Shown here: in pieces, positions 38,827 to 48,991 of the stretch | How positions within the stretch are numbered: the stretch's first letter is position 1 | How the letters are laid out: every line of letters starts with the position of its first letter | Assembly: GCA_963575745.1 (NCBI GenBank) | Contig: CAUYUJ010005647.1 | Coordinates: 253,932 to 306,431 of the forward strand | Length of the DNA stretch: 52,500 nt | Origin: Prorocentrum cordatum | Lineage: Eukaryota > Sar > Dinophyceae > Prorocentrales > Prorocentraceae | Direction of reading: 5' to 3' | The notes under the pieces: model-generated | Database searches by the model: none | Told to the model about the DNA's origin: nothing | What the model saw: the letters and a program-made list of their open reading frames with translations, nothing else | Program-made: the position numbers and the translations under genes

Positions 38827-40197
38827 GTGTCTCGTCCTTGGGGCCGGTGCCGCGGCTGCGGCCGAAATGAATGGAACGACATCCAGGAGAAATCCGATCG
38901 CAAATGCAGTCAGTGCCCCAGGACGATGAAACTCCACGTTCCGAGGTCGAAGTCTCCGAAGACGACGACAGTCTCCTTCGCTGAGCGCCACCCTGGACAC
39001 TCCAAGGGATCGGAATCTCATCGGCCCATTCTGAAGCCAGGGAATGTCACTTCAGGGATCGCCGCCCTGTCAGCGCCCGAGCACCTCTCGCGCGCCATCC
39101 AGGTGGTCTCCGATCCCGTGATCATGGCGGCGCTCCAGCAGGAGTTCAGCAGGCTTGAGGCTCAGACCCAGGCCGCAGTCAACGCCCAGGACTCGGCGGC
39201 CGAGCGCGCGCGCAAGGCGGACGCGGCCTGGCGCGATCCGGACACCAAGCACTCGCAGGCCGCGAGCGCGGTCACGCGCCTCAGGACAGCGGTCGCCGCA
39301 GCCGAAGCCAAGGAGCAGGCTGCCGCGGTCGCCCTCGCGACCGCCCCCGCGGCCAACCAGGAGGCGGCTCGCCGCTTGGCCGAAGCCGAGGGCGTCGGCG
39401 TCGAGGCGCCCGCCAGCTCCGAGGGCGACGGCATGCTCTTCACCCTCAGCTGGGATGAGAGTATCGTCGCCAGCTCCGAGGTGCTCGACGAGCACGAGCG
39501 CGCGATCATGACGGAGCTCGAGCGCCAGCTACGAGAGGCGCGCCAGAACCTCACCGCCCGCGAGGCCGAGATCCGCAGCTGGCTGTCCAAGGCATCGGCG
39601 GTGCGCCAGGCGGTGGAAGAGCGCAGGAAGAAGAATAATAAGAAGAAGAAGAAGAAGCAGAAGCAGAAGAAGAAAAAGAAGCGCAAGGCGGCGGACGAGG
39701 GCGCAGCTCAGGAGGCGCCGCCCGCCAGCCAGGCTGCTGCTGCCGCGGCCCCAGCAGACGGGCCACCTCCCGCGGCCGCTCCCGCCGCCGAGGAGCCAGC
39801 GGCGGCGCCTTCCCAGGCCGCCTCAGCCCCGCAGGCAGATGGCGCCCTGGACGAGGCCACCAGAGCTGAGACCGCCAAGCTATCCCAGGCCAAGTTCGCG
39901 GCGGCGGCGGCGCAGGCAGCAGCTCAGTCCTCGTCCGCGGCTCAGCCCGAGGGCCAGGCCAGCGGCAGCGCCAATCCCAATCGCAAGGGTGCGGCTCCTG
40001 ACACAGCCAAGGCCAAGGGCGAAGGCCACGGCGCAGACGCCATCCCCGCCATGAGATGTTGCGGCGGGGCCCTCGATTCAGCGTGGGTCGTCGAGAGGCC
40101 CAATCGAGCCGCATCTACGGGGCCCACCACGTTTTCCTACTTTCACCTCTTCGCCCAGTGCCTCCTCCAACAATCGGGCAGCTTCAATGTCCACTAG
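38827..40197 (+). CDS. LINE ORF1 protein (element 3)
   Basis: 456 codons. Near the start are two Cys pairs (RCRGCGRNEWNDI and RKCSQCPRTM), a possible zinc ribbon. Residues ~100-270 are Ala/Glu/Arg-rich coiled coil (LERQLREARQNLTAREAE); residues ~275-293 are almost pure Lys with Asn and Gln (KKKKKQKQKKKKKRK); then Ala/Pro-rich sequence follows. This fits a nucleic-acid-binding ORF1 protein but differs in layout from ORF1 of elements 1 and 4. The first codon at 38827 is GTG. The frame is open from 38788 with no ATG before about 38926, so the N-terminus is uncertain or lost. It precedes the endonuclease of ORF2. Confidence 0.55.
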   Translation: MSRPWGRCRGCGRNEWNDIQEKSDRKCSQCPRTMKLHVPRSKSPKTTTVSFAERHPGHSKGSESHRPILKPGNVTSGIAALSAPEHLSRAIQVVSDPVIMAALQQEFSRLEAQTQAAVNAQDSAAERARKADAAWRDPDTKHSQAASAVTRLRTAVAAAEAKEQAAAVALATAPAANQEAARRLAEAEGVGVEAPASSEGDGMLFTLSWDESIVASSEVLDEHERAIMTELERQLREARQNLTAREAEIRSWLSKASAVRQAVEERRKKNNKKKKKKQKQKKKKKRKAADEGAAQEAPPASQAAAAAAPADGPPPAAAPAAEEPAAAPSQAASAPQADGALDEATRAETAKLSQAKFAAAAAQAAAQSSSAAQPEGQASGSANPNRKGAAPDTAKAKGEGHGADAIPAMRCCGGALDSAWVVERPNRAASTGPTTFSYFHLFAQCLLQQSGSFNVH

Positions 40198-40389
40198 TGA
40201 AGCTGTCGGCGCCCGAGGGGTTCCACGCACTGCAACGAGTGATCACGGTGTGACGACTGCGACGGCTTCTCCAGTGGACCAGGGCTCCGCTATTGAGACG
40301 GACGGGGAGTTGTGCACTGCACTGTTGTTCGGTAGTGTGACTGGCACGAGCGAACGCAGCTGGAATTACTACCTCTCGGAAATCTACCT

Positions 40390-41380
40390 TTCCTTGGGAC
40401 GCCTTCGCTGAGACTCACGCGGCACGCGCAGGGCTGCGCAAGTGGGATGAGATGGCAAGGGCATCAGGCCTCCGTTTATTCTCCAACCCAGTGCGCGATC
40501 AGCATCACGCACATGTCATCACGGACAGCCAGCAAGCTCGAGCCAATGAAAGAGGTGAGTAGACCGTCAGCCATGGGCATCTTCAGGTTCGCAGCTTCCC
40601 GCACTTTGGCAGCAACGGCATCGCCCGAGCTGGAGAGACCGCGGCGCTCGACGGCACGGTGGCCGCACTTGCGCACGTGGCAGGGTACACTCTGGCAGCG
40701 ATTTGCCTCTATGGCTACAGGTATATCGGGTTCAGCGGCGTTAAACTTCAGCGAATGCAGCGCCCGGGCGCATTCTTACAGTCGCTACAACTCCCGTGGC
40801 TGGTCACCGGCGATTTCAATTTGCCGGCATCGGCCTTGGAGGTTTCCACGTTCGCCCCCCGAGTCTGGGGCCAGATCGCGGCCCCGCCTGCCCGGTGCAC
40901 TTGCAACGCGGGCAAGGAAGGCAGCGCGATCGATTATGCATTGCGCAGCGCGGCGGCCCTGGCGCACGTAGCGGAGCTCAACGTAGTCCTCGCAGTACCC
41001 TGCAGGACCCGCGTCGGTCTCGAGGTTCGCTTGCGACGCGACAGTCTGGCAGCCAACTCGTCGACGCGAACGTCGAGCATGGCGCGGCGGCTTCCCCATC
41101 GAGGGCGGCCCGCGACGGAGCCGACGCCAGGCTCCATGTCCAGTCAGGCTCGGGCAGCGCTGAACCATGCGAGGGAGGCCGCCGCTGAACAAAAGAAAAG
41201 GAGGAACGATATAGTCCATCTTTCGGGCCGCGTTCGGACGAGCTGAAACTCCAGCCCGCTGCCCCCAGGGATTGCGCCGAGGGGGTCTCCGCGGACTTCA
41301 CGGAGCGCCTGGAATCCTGGTCGCGCTGCTCTGAGGAGGACCCGCGGGCCGATGAGTTAATTTTTTCTGCCCCATCCAGG
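40390..41380 (+). pseudogene. LINE ORF2, EEP endonuclease part (element 3), broken
   Basis: One frame gives FPWDAFAETHAARAGLRKW, GLRLFSNPVRDQHHAHVITD and stops at about 40560. Another continues as HFGSNGIARAGETAAL and LPWLVTGDFNLPASALEV, with the GDFN metal/DNA-binding motif at ~40809, then GSAIDYALRSAAALAHVAEL (Asp in the place of the usual late Asp) and a helical tail with EQKKRRNDIV, and stops near 41246. A third frame adds FTERLESWSRCSEED to about 41380. The domain would nick target DNA; three frames and missing N-terminal motifs mean it is inactive here. Confidence 0.6.
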
Positions 41381-41765
41381 CAATGCCGCTGGGCTGAGCT
41401 GGGCGAATGCTGATGGCTCTGTCATAGGACCTAGTCCCAGTAGAGAGGCTCTGATTGGGTCGTCGGGGCCTGTCGTTTCCTCGGGCCTCGTCGGGCCTCG
41501 GGGCTCGCGCGGCGCCTCCTGTCGCCGGCGGGCCTCTGTCGATCTCGGGGTCTGTCTCGAGGCCTCTGGGGTCTACTGGAACGAGCGAGGTCCTTAATAC
41601 GCCCCAGTCACCCAGTCCAGTAAATAAGAAGGCTGAGCCTTCATGCTGCGTGCCTTCTGATCTATGGGAGGCCCATTGGGCCTCTGCTGGGTTCCCCCCC
41701 CCCGCCCCCGCTCGCCCTTCGCGCGCCCTGGAGTCCTCCGCGCGCCGGGCCGACCACGCGGGTTG
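41381..41765. other. Non-coding interruption in ORF2 of element 3
   Basis: Between endonuclease-type and linker-type coding text, about 385 bases show no frame with LINE-like protein. They contain CGGGCCTCGTCGGGCCTCGG and CCCAGTCACCCAGTCCAG words and a C9 run. It may be an insertion or a strongly decayed part of ORF2. Confidence 0.4.
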
Positions 41766-42534
41766 CAACGTCGGCAGTGGGCTCTACGCGCCCTGGGTCA
41801 AGGGTCTCGAGGGCACCAGCTTGGAACATCGTGGAGAGAGGCGGTTCGGGGTCAGTCTCGGGCTGAGGCCCCTTCTCTCGCCGTTCAGGAAGTACGTGCT
41901 AGCCAGAAATACAGAGAAGCTCCGCTTCGAGATGCAGTCGCGACTTGGCGGTCACGATTGCACGCCGCCCTCGCTAGTCTATCGGAGCACCGTTCGAGAG
42001 AGAACGGGATGTCACAGCAGTGTCGCTTCGAAAATGCCCGCGCGAATCTTCTCGGGGATCGACCAGGTCAGGCCAGTTCGATTGTTCGCGAGGGCCTTGA
42101 GAAGAGTTGGTCGGAATGGATGCCGGCCCTCAGCGATGCGCCCTCTCTTTCCATTCTTCGTCTCGAACAGCATGCTAATTTATCTGGCAGACTGGCGCGG
42201 CACAGTCAGAACCGAGCGACGGCTTCCTCGCTCAAGGAGTTTCGGGAATGGGCCTCCACCGCGGAGGCACTTGGCACTTTGCACCGCGCCGCGCGCCAGG
42301 GGCCGCTGCCGCCCCTGGAGTTGCTCGGAAGCCAGGGGGAGGTCTTCTAGCATCCCAGGGGCATCATCGATCACAAGACCAGGAAGTGGAATGCCCTCTG
42401 GGGCCCAGGGCAGCAGGGCCCTGATGCTGCATTTGGGGCTGTTCTTGGGGTCGTGCGCGGTGCTGTTCGTGCCAACCCTGAATCCCTTCCCCCTTTGTCT
42501 GCGCATGATCTACGGGTTGCACTTCGTGGCATGA
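41766..42534 (+). pseudogene. LINE ORF2, linker before RT (element 3)
   Basis: A frame ending at 42350 reads SLAVQEVRASQKYREAPLRD, then SEWMPALSDAPSLSILRLEQ, then SSLKEFREWASTAEALG, the helical region typical between EEP endonuclease and RT in this LINE type. After 42350 the text is not protein-like until the RT start at 42531. Confidence 0.5.
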
Positions 42535-43581
42535 AGAGTCGGACGGGCCTCGGAGTGGATAGGATCACCCCGGGAGATCTTTAACGGCCCCCCGACAATG
42601 GACCCCAATGCGTGGCGGATCTCCTCAACGGCGCTGAGACCCTCCTTGCGTGGCCCGCCCAAGTCCTCCTGGTAATCGGGGAACTTCTCCCGCGCCAAAC
42701 ACAAAGGCTTCGGGGGGTCGCATCGTCGGTCTCACCGCTATGCTCGGGCGTGTTTGGAGCAAAGCTCGGGGGCCCTGGGCCCAGCGCTGGACTGCCACCT
42801 CGACGCCGTCATGGGATGCAGCGGTCAAGGGGGCCATGTCCCTCCAGGAGGATTTCAGGAGGTTGCTCGATGACGAGACGTCGGCGGTCCTCGCGATTCC
42901 CTACGCCCACAGTCTTCTGGATCTTGAGCAGCACTACGACATTACGTTTTGGCTCAAACCGGTCAGAGCAGCAATCCGTTTGGAATTCCCACCGACGGAG
43001 CTCTTCCTCGATTCTTCAGCGTGCATACCCCAGGGCGCTCAGTCAGATCCGGGGCGTTGTCGGAACCGATTGCCGTCGCCAGGCCCATCATCCAGGGCCT
43101 CAGATGCGGCGCCAGCTATGCACGTATAATGACGCACTAAGTGACGCAGCAGCTGTGCATCGCCCACCCTCGCCACAGTCATCGGCTGTGGTTGGGCGAT
43201 CTTCCTCAGTCCATGAAAGGACCGCAGCGCCGACACCATCGCAACATGGTCGCTTGCGTGGCTGGCGCCGCCAGGGCGCTGACCGAGCAGGACCTCGGCG
43301 CAGCGCATCGCCCGCGCGCTTGGCGCAGAGGCGTGCAGATCACTGCTGCTCGCTCCGGCATTTACTGGGGCGTCGACCTAGGCGGTGGCAGGGCGCACGC
43401 TCGAGCTCGGCGACTGAAGAGGGCCATGAAGCACACTGCTCGCCGCGGCAAGGTCAGGCGCTTCGGGCGTGCACTGCGCGAGGCCAAGTTGACCGCCCGC
43501 CTCGAGACGGTCAATATCTCGCGACTCATCGCCGCAAACTGTGAGCCGCGTGCGCGGTTCGAACCAGAGGGAGGTGCTTGA
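42531..43581 (+). pseudogene. LINE ORF2, reverse transcriptase part (element 3), broken
   Basis: MKSRTGLGVDRITPGDL (42531) is the pre-finger motif, followed at once by a stop. ADLLNGAETLLAWPAQVLLV continues in another frame. GGRIVGLTAMLGRVWSKARG then gives the R-x-I-G-L motif, and LLDLEQHYDITFW is the motif A region (Asp present). The motif C region reads LWLGDLPQSMKGPQRR, where the first of the two catalytic Asp is Gly. The last frame, to 43581, gives thumb-like helices (HTARRGKVRRFGRALREAK). At least four frames are used. The lost catalytic residue confirms inactivity. Confidence 0.6.
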
Positions 43582-44954
43582 CCACCCTCCTCGATATCAT
43601 GCTTCCTGGCAAGGGCCCAGCGATGCGCGCGGCATATGACACTTTCGCTCTTTGGCCTCAGCAGTGGCGTGATCGCCTTAGTTTGAGGCCAGTTGTGGTT
43701 CAGGCCTGGCCCAAGGCAGTCAACGTCTTGGAACCCATGGAGCCAGGCCGACTCCCGCGCCATATTCTGGGGCCGACGACTGCGATTATCACCTACCTAT
43801 TGTCTTTCGGATGGCAGCCCCGAGGTCCTACCGATTGGGCGCTGCCGATGTCAGATCATGACTGGTCATCTCCAGATGGGGGTTTCACTGGCAACATACA
43901 CATGGACACACTCGACGAGCTTCTGAGGGATGTCGATCAGGCAACCACGGCGTCGCATCGGGCTAGCGCTGCCAAACATTTCGACGGTGAAGGGCTTCAG
44001 ACGGGTGCCGACAACAACGCACTGAGGAGATGGCTGGATCAATTTCGCTCGGTCAAGGCAGGTGGGGCCCGCATTGCCGGCACGCTTCTCGCGATTGCAA
44101 TTGGAGGCACATGGCCTCGCAAGCGGAAGGATAGCACCCGTGCGTCGGCAGGTCTCTTGTGTCCTCGCTGTGGTGAGGCCGAGGAAGATTCTCTACATCG
44201 CAGCTGGATTTGCCGATGCAGCGCGGGTTTTCCGATTCTCACGGCCAGCGACCATCTCATTCCAGCGGCTGTCGCCCAACGCTCACAGTCCGAGCGCTTC
44301 TGGTTCAGAGGCATCATTCCGAGCCCCTGGACGTGGATGCCCGATCCGATTCTGGAAGACGATGGGAAATTTTTCGGCCTCCGCACGCCTGCTCCGTGCC
44401 AGGGCTGCATGGGGGGCCCCGGCGAAGTCACGGTGGTGTTCGGCGACGCAAGTGGAGGCGCCGACACTGCCGACCCTCGTCTTCGGAGGGTAGCGCTGGG
44501 CATCACCACCTTGAGTCCATGCGCCCCGCCAGTTGCTTCGGCTTCCGCCACTGGAGGCTCGACAGGTTTTCGACCGGCTGTTCCGCGAGGCGAACTTCGA
44601 GCATGTTGGCTGGCTCTTTGGACGTGCCAGGGGCCATGTCATTGCATTACAGACTGCGGATCGGTTTACAAGGGATGGCTTGCCAAGAGATATCTTCACC
44701 CCAGCGGAAGTGATGCAGATCAATGGGCCCACATTCAAGTCTTGATGAGCCAACGTGCTGAGAGCACCATTATCGTGGAACTTATTCATTCTAACATGTG
44801 TGCCGATGGCATTGCTCACGGCGTAGCCCCTCGGTGGGAAGTGATAGGCAATGTTGTGATAGATGAGCTTGTCGGCAGCAGGGCCGAGCGGATTCGTGTA
44901 CCTGCAGCGGGACGTCACGCGCTGCAGAAGATAGAGCACCAGGCATTCCCGTAG
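43578..44954 (+). CDS. LINE ORF2 C-terminus with Cys-rich and RNase H domains (element 3)
   Basis: 458 codons open. Residues ~194-211 (CPRCGEAEEDSLHRSWIC) form a Cys-x2-Cys...His...Cys knuckle. From ~284 an RNase H domain follows: VTVVFGDASGGADTADPR (first Asp), RGELRACWLAL (Glu), CHCITDCGSVYKGWL (second Asp), HSNMCADGIAHGVAP and GNVVIDELVGSRA (last Asp). All four acidic positions appear present, so this part is the best-preserved of the element. It starts at a TTG only because the upstream frame differs; it is a continuation of ORF2, not a separate gene. A TAG at 44952-44954 interrupts a frame that reads on. Confidence 0.7.
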   Translation: MTTLLDIMLPGKGPAMRAAYDTFALWPQQWRDRLSLRPVVVQAWPKAVNVLEPMEPGRLPRHILGPTTAIITYLLSFGWQPRGPTDWALPMSDHDWSSPDGGFTGNIHMDTLDELLRDVDQATTASHRASAAKHFDGEGLQTGADNNALRRWLDQFRSVKAGGARIAGTLLAIAIGGTWPRKRKDSTRASAGLLCPRCGEAEEDSLHRSWICRCSAGFPILTASDHLIPAAVAQRSQSERFWFRGIIPSPWTWMPDPILEDDGKFFGLRTPAPCQGCMGGPGEVTVVFGDASGGADTADPRLRRVALGITTLSPCAPPVASASATGGSTGFRPAVPRGELRACWLALWTCQGPCHCITDCGSVYKGWLAKRYLHPSGSDADQWAHIQVLMSQRAESTIIVELIHSNMCADGIAHGVAPRWEVIGNVVIDELVGSRAERIRVPAAGRHALQKIEHQAFP

Positions 44955-45158
44955 CGGCACAGAGCGGCCCTCGCGACCCTGACGGCCTTGAACGCAGAGG
45001 CCAAGCTGGAAGCGGCGCGGCGTGTTGAGGATCAGCAGAGAAGCAGGCGGCAGGATAGTGAGTCTCCTCTTCCTCCCCCATCCCCCTCCATGCGCGCCTC
45101 CGCCAGCTCCCCGCATCGTCTCGGCTTTGTGGACTTCCCATGTGTTGGACGACAGTGA
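44955..45158 (+). pseudogene. ORF2 tail after in-frame TAG (element 3)
   Basis: In the same frame as the RNase H domain, after the TAG, the sequence reads HRAALATLTALNAEAKLEA and RRVEDQQRSRRQDSESPLP, then FVDFPCVGRQ, and stops at 45158. The helical, charged text is protein-like, so the TAG is probably a mutation in this copy. Confidence 0.5.
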
Positions 45159-46098
45159 GCGGAGATGCAAGCAGTGTTTGGGGCCTGCTTCCTGTGGTAC
45201 TCTCGAGAACTGGAAACGAACCCCGTGTTATCTGCCCCAGAATATCAACGGGGATTGTTTTCATTCCTCCTGGAGGGAAACTTCATGTTGCTGGGGACTG
45301 GGTGCACGAAACACATCTTGAAACTCAGTGCGAAGTTCGGTTCCTAGTACTGCGCAAGCTGTGGTGTCTTGGCAAGCCAGCTGAATTGTAAGCTCCGTTA
45401 ATTGGTTTTCTTGAAAGGCCACCCCCACTGCGGAGGAGCTTTTCAAGAGGATCGATCGAGGCCAGCAGCGGGAGGCCCAAGGCTGTTTCAAGAAGAAGGC
45501 TCGACAGGAGCCCGGCTTCGATCCCCTCCCTCTTGAGTAAGGCCGATTTTCATTTAGTGAACAGACATTATCATTATCATTATCCTCCTCCTCCTTCCCC
45601 CCCTCCTCCTCCTCTTCCTCCTCCTCCTCCTCCTCCTGCTCCTCCTCCTCCTCCTCCTTCTCCTCCTCCTCCTCCTCCTCCTCCTCCTTCGTTCCCCCTC
45701 CCATGGCAGTGCCGTGCGCGGGGGTGGCGCGTCACGGGCCTAGCGTGGAAGTGCCACCCACCCTGGGGGGCCCAGGGGGGTGATTGGCCAACGGGGGTTC
45801 GTGTTTCCTGGCGTGCGCGCGCGAGGTCGCACTCGCCAGGGGCGCCCCGAACCCCCCCTTTCAACAGAGCTTCTAGCGTTGAGCCGGGCGTGTCCCTCCA
45901 CAGGGGGAGCATTCGAAACCAATATGAAAATAACACGGGGACGGCTTTTCTACTGTAGTTAAACATGTTTTTGCTAGTTTCTATTCGTCCCAACCCTCCT
46001 GCGTTGGGTTCTCATTTTGAATAGAGCAGTGTGGTCGCATCCTTCTTCCCGCGCGCCCCCTCTCTCCTTCTCTCCTGCCTCTCACTTCGCTCCTTCAC
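45159..46098. other. No gene recognised; (CCT)n tract
   Basis: ATTATCATTATC, then CCT/CTC triplets at about 45567-45690. The flanking sequences show no domain. The 3' end of LINE element 3 lies somewhere near the left side; no poly(A) is seen. Confidence 0.6.
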
Positions 46099-46560
46099 GC
46101 AGATCCAGATTAGACCTCGCCGGTCCTGGGGGGCTGCGATTTGCGGAGCTGTCGCCAGTTTCGATGGCTGCTGGGGGGGGCCAGCGGAGTGAGGGCCCAT
46201 GCAGATTCAGACTAGAACTCGTCATCCCTTGGGGGCTGCGATCTGCGAAACTGTTGCCACTTTCGAGGGCTGCTGGGGGGGGCGGCGGAATGGGGTCCCA
46301 CGCAGATTCAGATTAGACCTCGTCATCCTTGGTGGGACTGCGATTTGAGAAATTGTCGCCAGTTTCGATGGCTGCGGGGGGGGGCAGCGGAGTGGGGTCC
46401 CACGCAGATTCAGATTAGACGTCGTCATCCTTGGGGGGCTGCGATTTGCGGAACTGTCGCAATTTTCTTGGGCTGCTGGGGGGTGAAGCGGCGTGACATT
46501 TTACGCGGACCACCAGGAGACCTCGCCATCCTTGGGGTCCAGTGGGGTCACGCCTTTTGT
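46099..46560. repeat. Tandem repeat, ~102-bp period
   Basis: Units start GCAGATTCAGATTAGACCTC at 46099, 46201, 46302 and 46404, with a diverged partial unit at 46504. Each contains GGGGGGCTGCGATTTGCGGA, then CTGTCGCCAGTTTCGATGG, then a G7-8 run and AGTGGGGTCCCAC. Spacing is 100-102. Confidence 0.92.
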
Positions 46561-47737
46561 TGTTACCTGGGGGGGGTGCTTCGATTGCTGGGGTCGTCAC
46601 GCAAAAAACAGAGAAGCTGGCGGGCGAGCTGGGCCCCGCTCGCTTCTTGCACTACATATAAGCCGGTTTAATCATTGTTTCGAGCGCCGCGGCAACATTG
46701 CGCAGGCAGCGCTGCATCTTTACTGTACTACCGACAAAAGCAACACTATTCGGTCTCCTCCCGTCACTTTCGTCGTCGTCCTCTGCCCTCTGCCACCTTC
46801 CCTCTGCTGCTGCCGCGCTGACGGTTAGGCGCCCCACGGGTCCTTTTCTTGCCCTTCGTTCCCGCCCCCATGTCCTCCTCAAGCCTGGGCCCTCGTTCCT
46901 CGTCCTTCTGCTGTTGTCCTGTGAATCGTGCCACGTGAGCCCGTGTAGCTTGCACAGCATATTACGGCGCCTGCACTGTCATTGCCACGGCAAGTTTGGA
47001 CCAACTCCTCTCGTCACTTGAGGCAAATGGGTTGGGTACGTCACAGGGTAATTCGTCAAAAAATCGCCTGTAGGGGGACATGCGCGACCTAACTCTAGCG
47101 CCCTGCCCCCACCCCTCCCCCGCGCGCGCTAGACTGGGGCCCATCGAGGCCTCGACCCCTTGCGGCTAGCTTCTCATCGCGGGTCGTTTCCCGATCGTCC
47201 CAGGGCCCGGCGAGGCCCCCCAGAGGCCCCGAAAACCATCCGAAGAGACCTGGGCGCGCGGTTTGAGACCATCCTCGGGGGCGGGCACCCCGGGCGTCAG
47301 CACGGCGGCGCCGAAGAGAAAGTCATCCGTGAGGGGGCGCGCGATCGACGGCCCCCCTGCAGCAGGCGCATCAGCTAAGGGATTGGCCTGCCAGCGAGTG
47401 CCCCACCACACGTCTTGCCCCCCACTGGCCCCAGAGGGAGCCATGGCAGCCTCGGGGCATCGCAGGCCCTTCAAAGTCCGACGACGAGTGTGTTCCAAGA
47501 TGTTGTGTAGGAAGATGTCGTATCGTATGCGTCCACCGTTGTCTTCCTCTTCGCCCTCCCTTCCTCCCCCATCCTCCTGTCCAGGTCTGGCGGCTGCAGG
47601 AGGATCTCACGACCCAGCCCGGAGGGTGGGTCGCGCAATTCGCGCGGCAAGCCTGCTGGGATTCCAGGGATGCCGGCGGCAAGGCCAAGGACGCCGAGTG
47701 CGTGGTCGCGCCCTTAGAGGAGGAGTTCGGTGATCAC
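46561..47737. other. No gene recognised
   Basis: No repeats or domains seen. Overlapping open frames on both strands of 60-156 codons are compatible with chance in GC-rich DNA. Confidence 0.55.
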
Positions 47738-47853
47738 CTCTTCCACCTCCTCCTCCTCCTCCTCCTCCTCCTCCTCCTCCTCCTCCTCCTCCTCTTCCTC
47801 CTCCTCCTCCTCCTCCTCCTCCTCCTCCTCCTCCTCCTCCTCCTCCTCTTCTC
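47738..47853. repeat. (CCT)n microsatellite
   Basis: CTC/CCT triplets with two CTTC breaks, followed about 35 bases later by a short (CAGA)n run. Confidence 0.95.
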
Positions 47854-48046
47854 GAAGGCAGCTCCTGGAAACCAGGTGCCTGGGCAGACAGACAGACAGA
47901 CAGAGGCCTGGTCAAACCACATGGGTTGGCCCGAAAACGGGCGTGGCTACAGCACAGTGGCCTGAACAAGCACGCGCGCAACGGAGAGCAAACGTTGTGC
48001 CTCCGAGGGGGAGGGAGGGGAGGGAGGAGAAGAGCGGGGGCGGTCC

Positions 48047-48565
48047 TCAAGCGTGAATGCAATACTCGACGAATGCGTCTTCATCACGTTCATGTACAAT
48101 TTCATACCAGCGAGATACAGTATGCAAAACATTACGGGCAAATCCTTGAAGGCGGTCCTCCCATCTCGTCAGAGGGCGTCCGCGCGCCCTCGTAGCCCCA
48201 TGCGTATAGCGCGGGCTCCACAACATGACTTTCCGGGCCCATTCACTGTCCGAAGATGATGACTGGCACGCAAGTCTAAACAAGCGGCGACAGGATAGTT
48301 CGCTCCATTTTTCAATCGGAAAAGTATGCAGTGCATGGGCAGTCCTGTCCCGCATTCGTCTCATGGAGTCTACCCAATCCTCGCCCTCGCAACGCCTCCA
48401 ACCAACAGTCAAACGTAGCATCTTGTTTTGAAGGACGTCCAAATATTGTATTTGATGCTTGGTCAGAGCTGCGGCCGATAATCCGAACAATAGTGTGGGT
48501 GTATTGGCAGATTGGAAAAGCTTCAGTCGCAGTCTTAAAGAAATGGTCTGGTCTGTAAGGGACAT
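48047..48565 (-). pseudogene. LINE ORF2 C-terminal region (element 4)
   Basis: About 170 residues follow the RT: TDQTISLRLRLKLFQSANTP and LLFGLSAAALTKHQIQYLDV, then KMLRLTVGWRRCEGEDWV, RPLTRWEDRLQGFARNV and a stop. The pattern (strings such as LLFGLSAAAL, then MLR..VGW, then RPLTRWED) is the usual thumb-to-C-terminus text of LINE reverse transcriptases. It is separated from the RT core by about 70 bases without a continuous frame. Confidence 0.65.
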
Positions 48566-48634
48566 GATGGTGTTTGTGATATGTGTGTTAAGCTTGTTGG
48601 AATTTGCACTTTAATTTGATATTGTTGTGATGTT

Positions 48635-48991
48635 TTAATTCGCCGGTCTATTTTTACCCAAATGTTTGTGAACATCATTGCCAACCATGACTTTGAGTAT
48701 TTGCTCGCCCACCTCAATGAACAAAGTTTCCATCTCCTCCTCCGTGGTGAGAATATCTGTCTTCTCTGGATTCAGATGAAGACCGACTGCGTCAAGCTCC
48801 TCAGTCAGCAATTCCATCATGGCGGCCAACTCGTCGGCAGAACTCGCGTATAACATGATGGCATCGGCATACCGTATGTTCGTGAGTTTACTGCCCGCTC
48901 CGATGAATAACCGCGTGACCTGTGCGGGTTTTCCATCTCTCCATTGCCTATTCCAAGCCGGCGTTGAACAACATCGGGCCGATGACGTCAC
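48635..48991 (-). pseudogene. LINE ORF2, RT motif C segment (element 4)
   Basis: Continues the RT after a frameshift: SKLTNIRYADAIMLYASS and ELLTEELDAVGLHLNPEKTD. Motif C reads YADA where active LINEs have (Y/F)ADD (about 48855-48875). Loss of the second Asp suggests an inactive enzyme. GLHLNPEKT is the usual motif D text. Confidence 0.7.

Larger units (their letters stand above)
38788..45158 (+). mobile_element. LINE-type retrotransposon, element 3 (with RNase H)
   Basis: Order: ORF1 (38827-40197), EEP endonuclease remnants (about 40390-41380), a linker region, RT remnants (42531-43140), RT C-terminal helices, and a well-preserved Cys-rich and RNase H region (to 44954, tail to 45158). An RNase H after the RT places it with RNase H-bearing LINEs of the I type. 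No SL relict was found upstream of ORF1, so the 5' end is probably truncated or lies in the unannotated stretch. ORF2 is broken in many places; this copy is dead. Confidence 0.75.

Noticed and set aside
41455-42534. 359-codon + ORF inside LINE element 3
   Set aside because: Another frame over 41766-42350 has the LINE-like text; this one is Arg/Ser/Pro-rich shadow.
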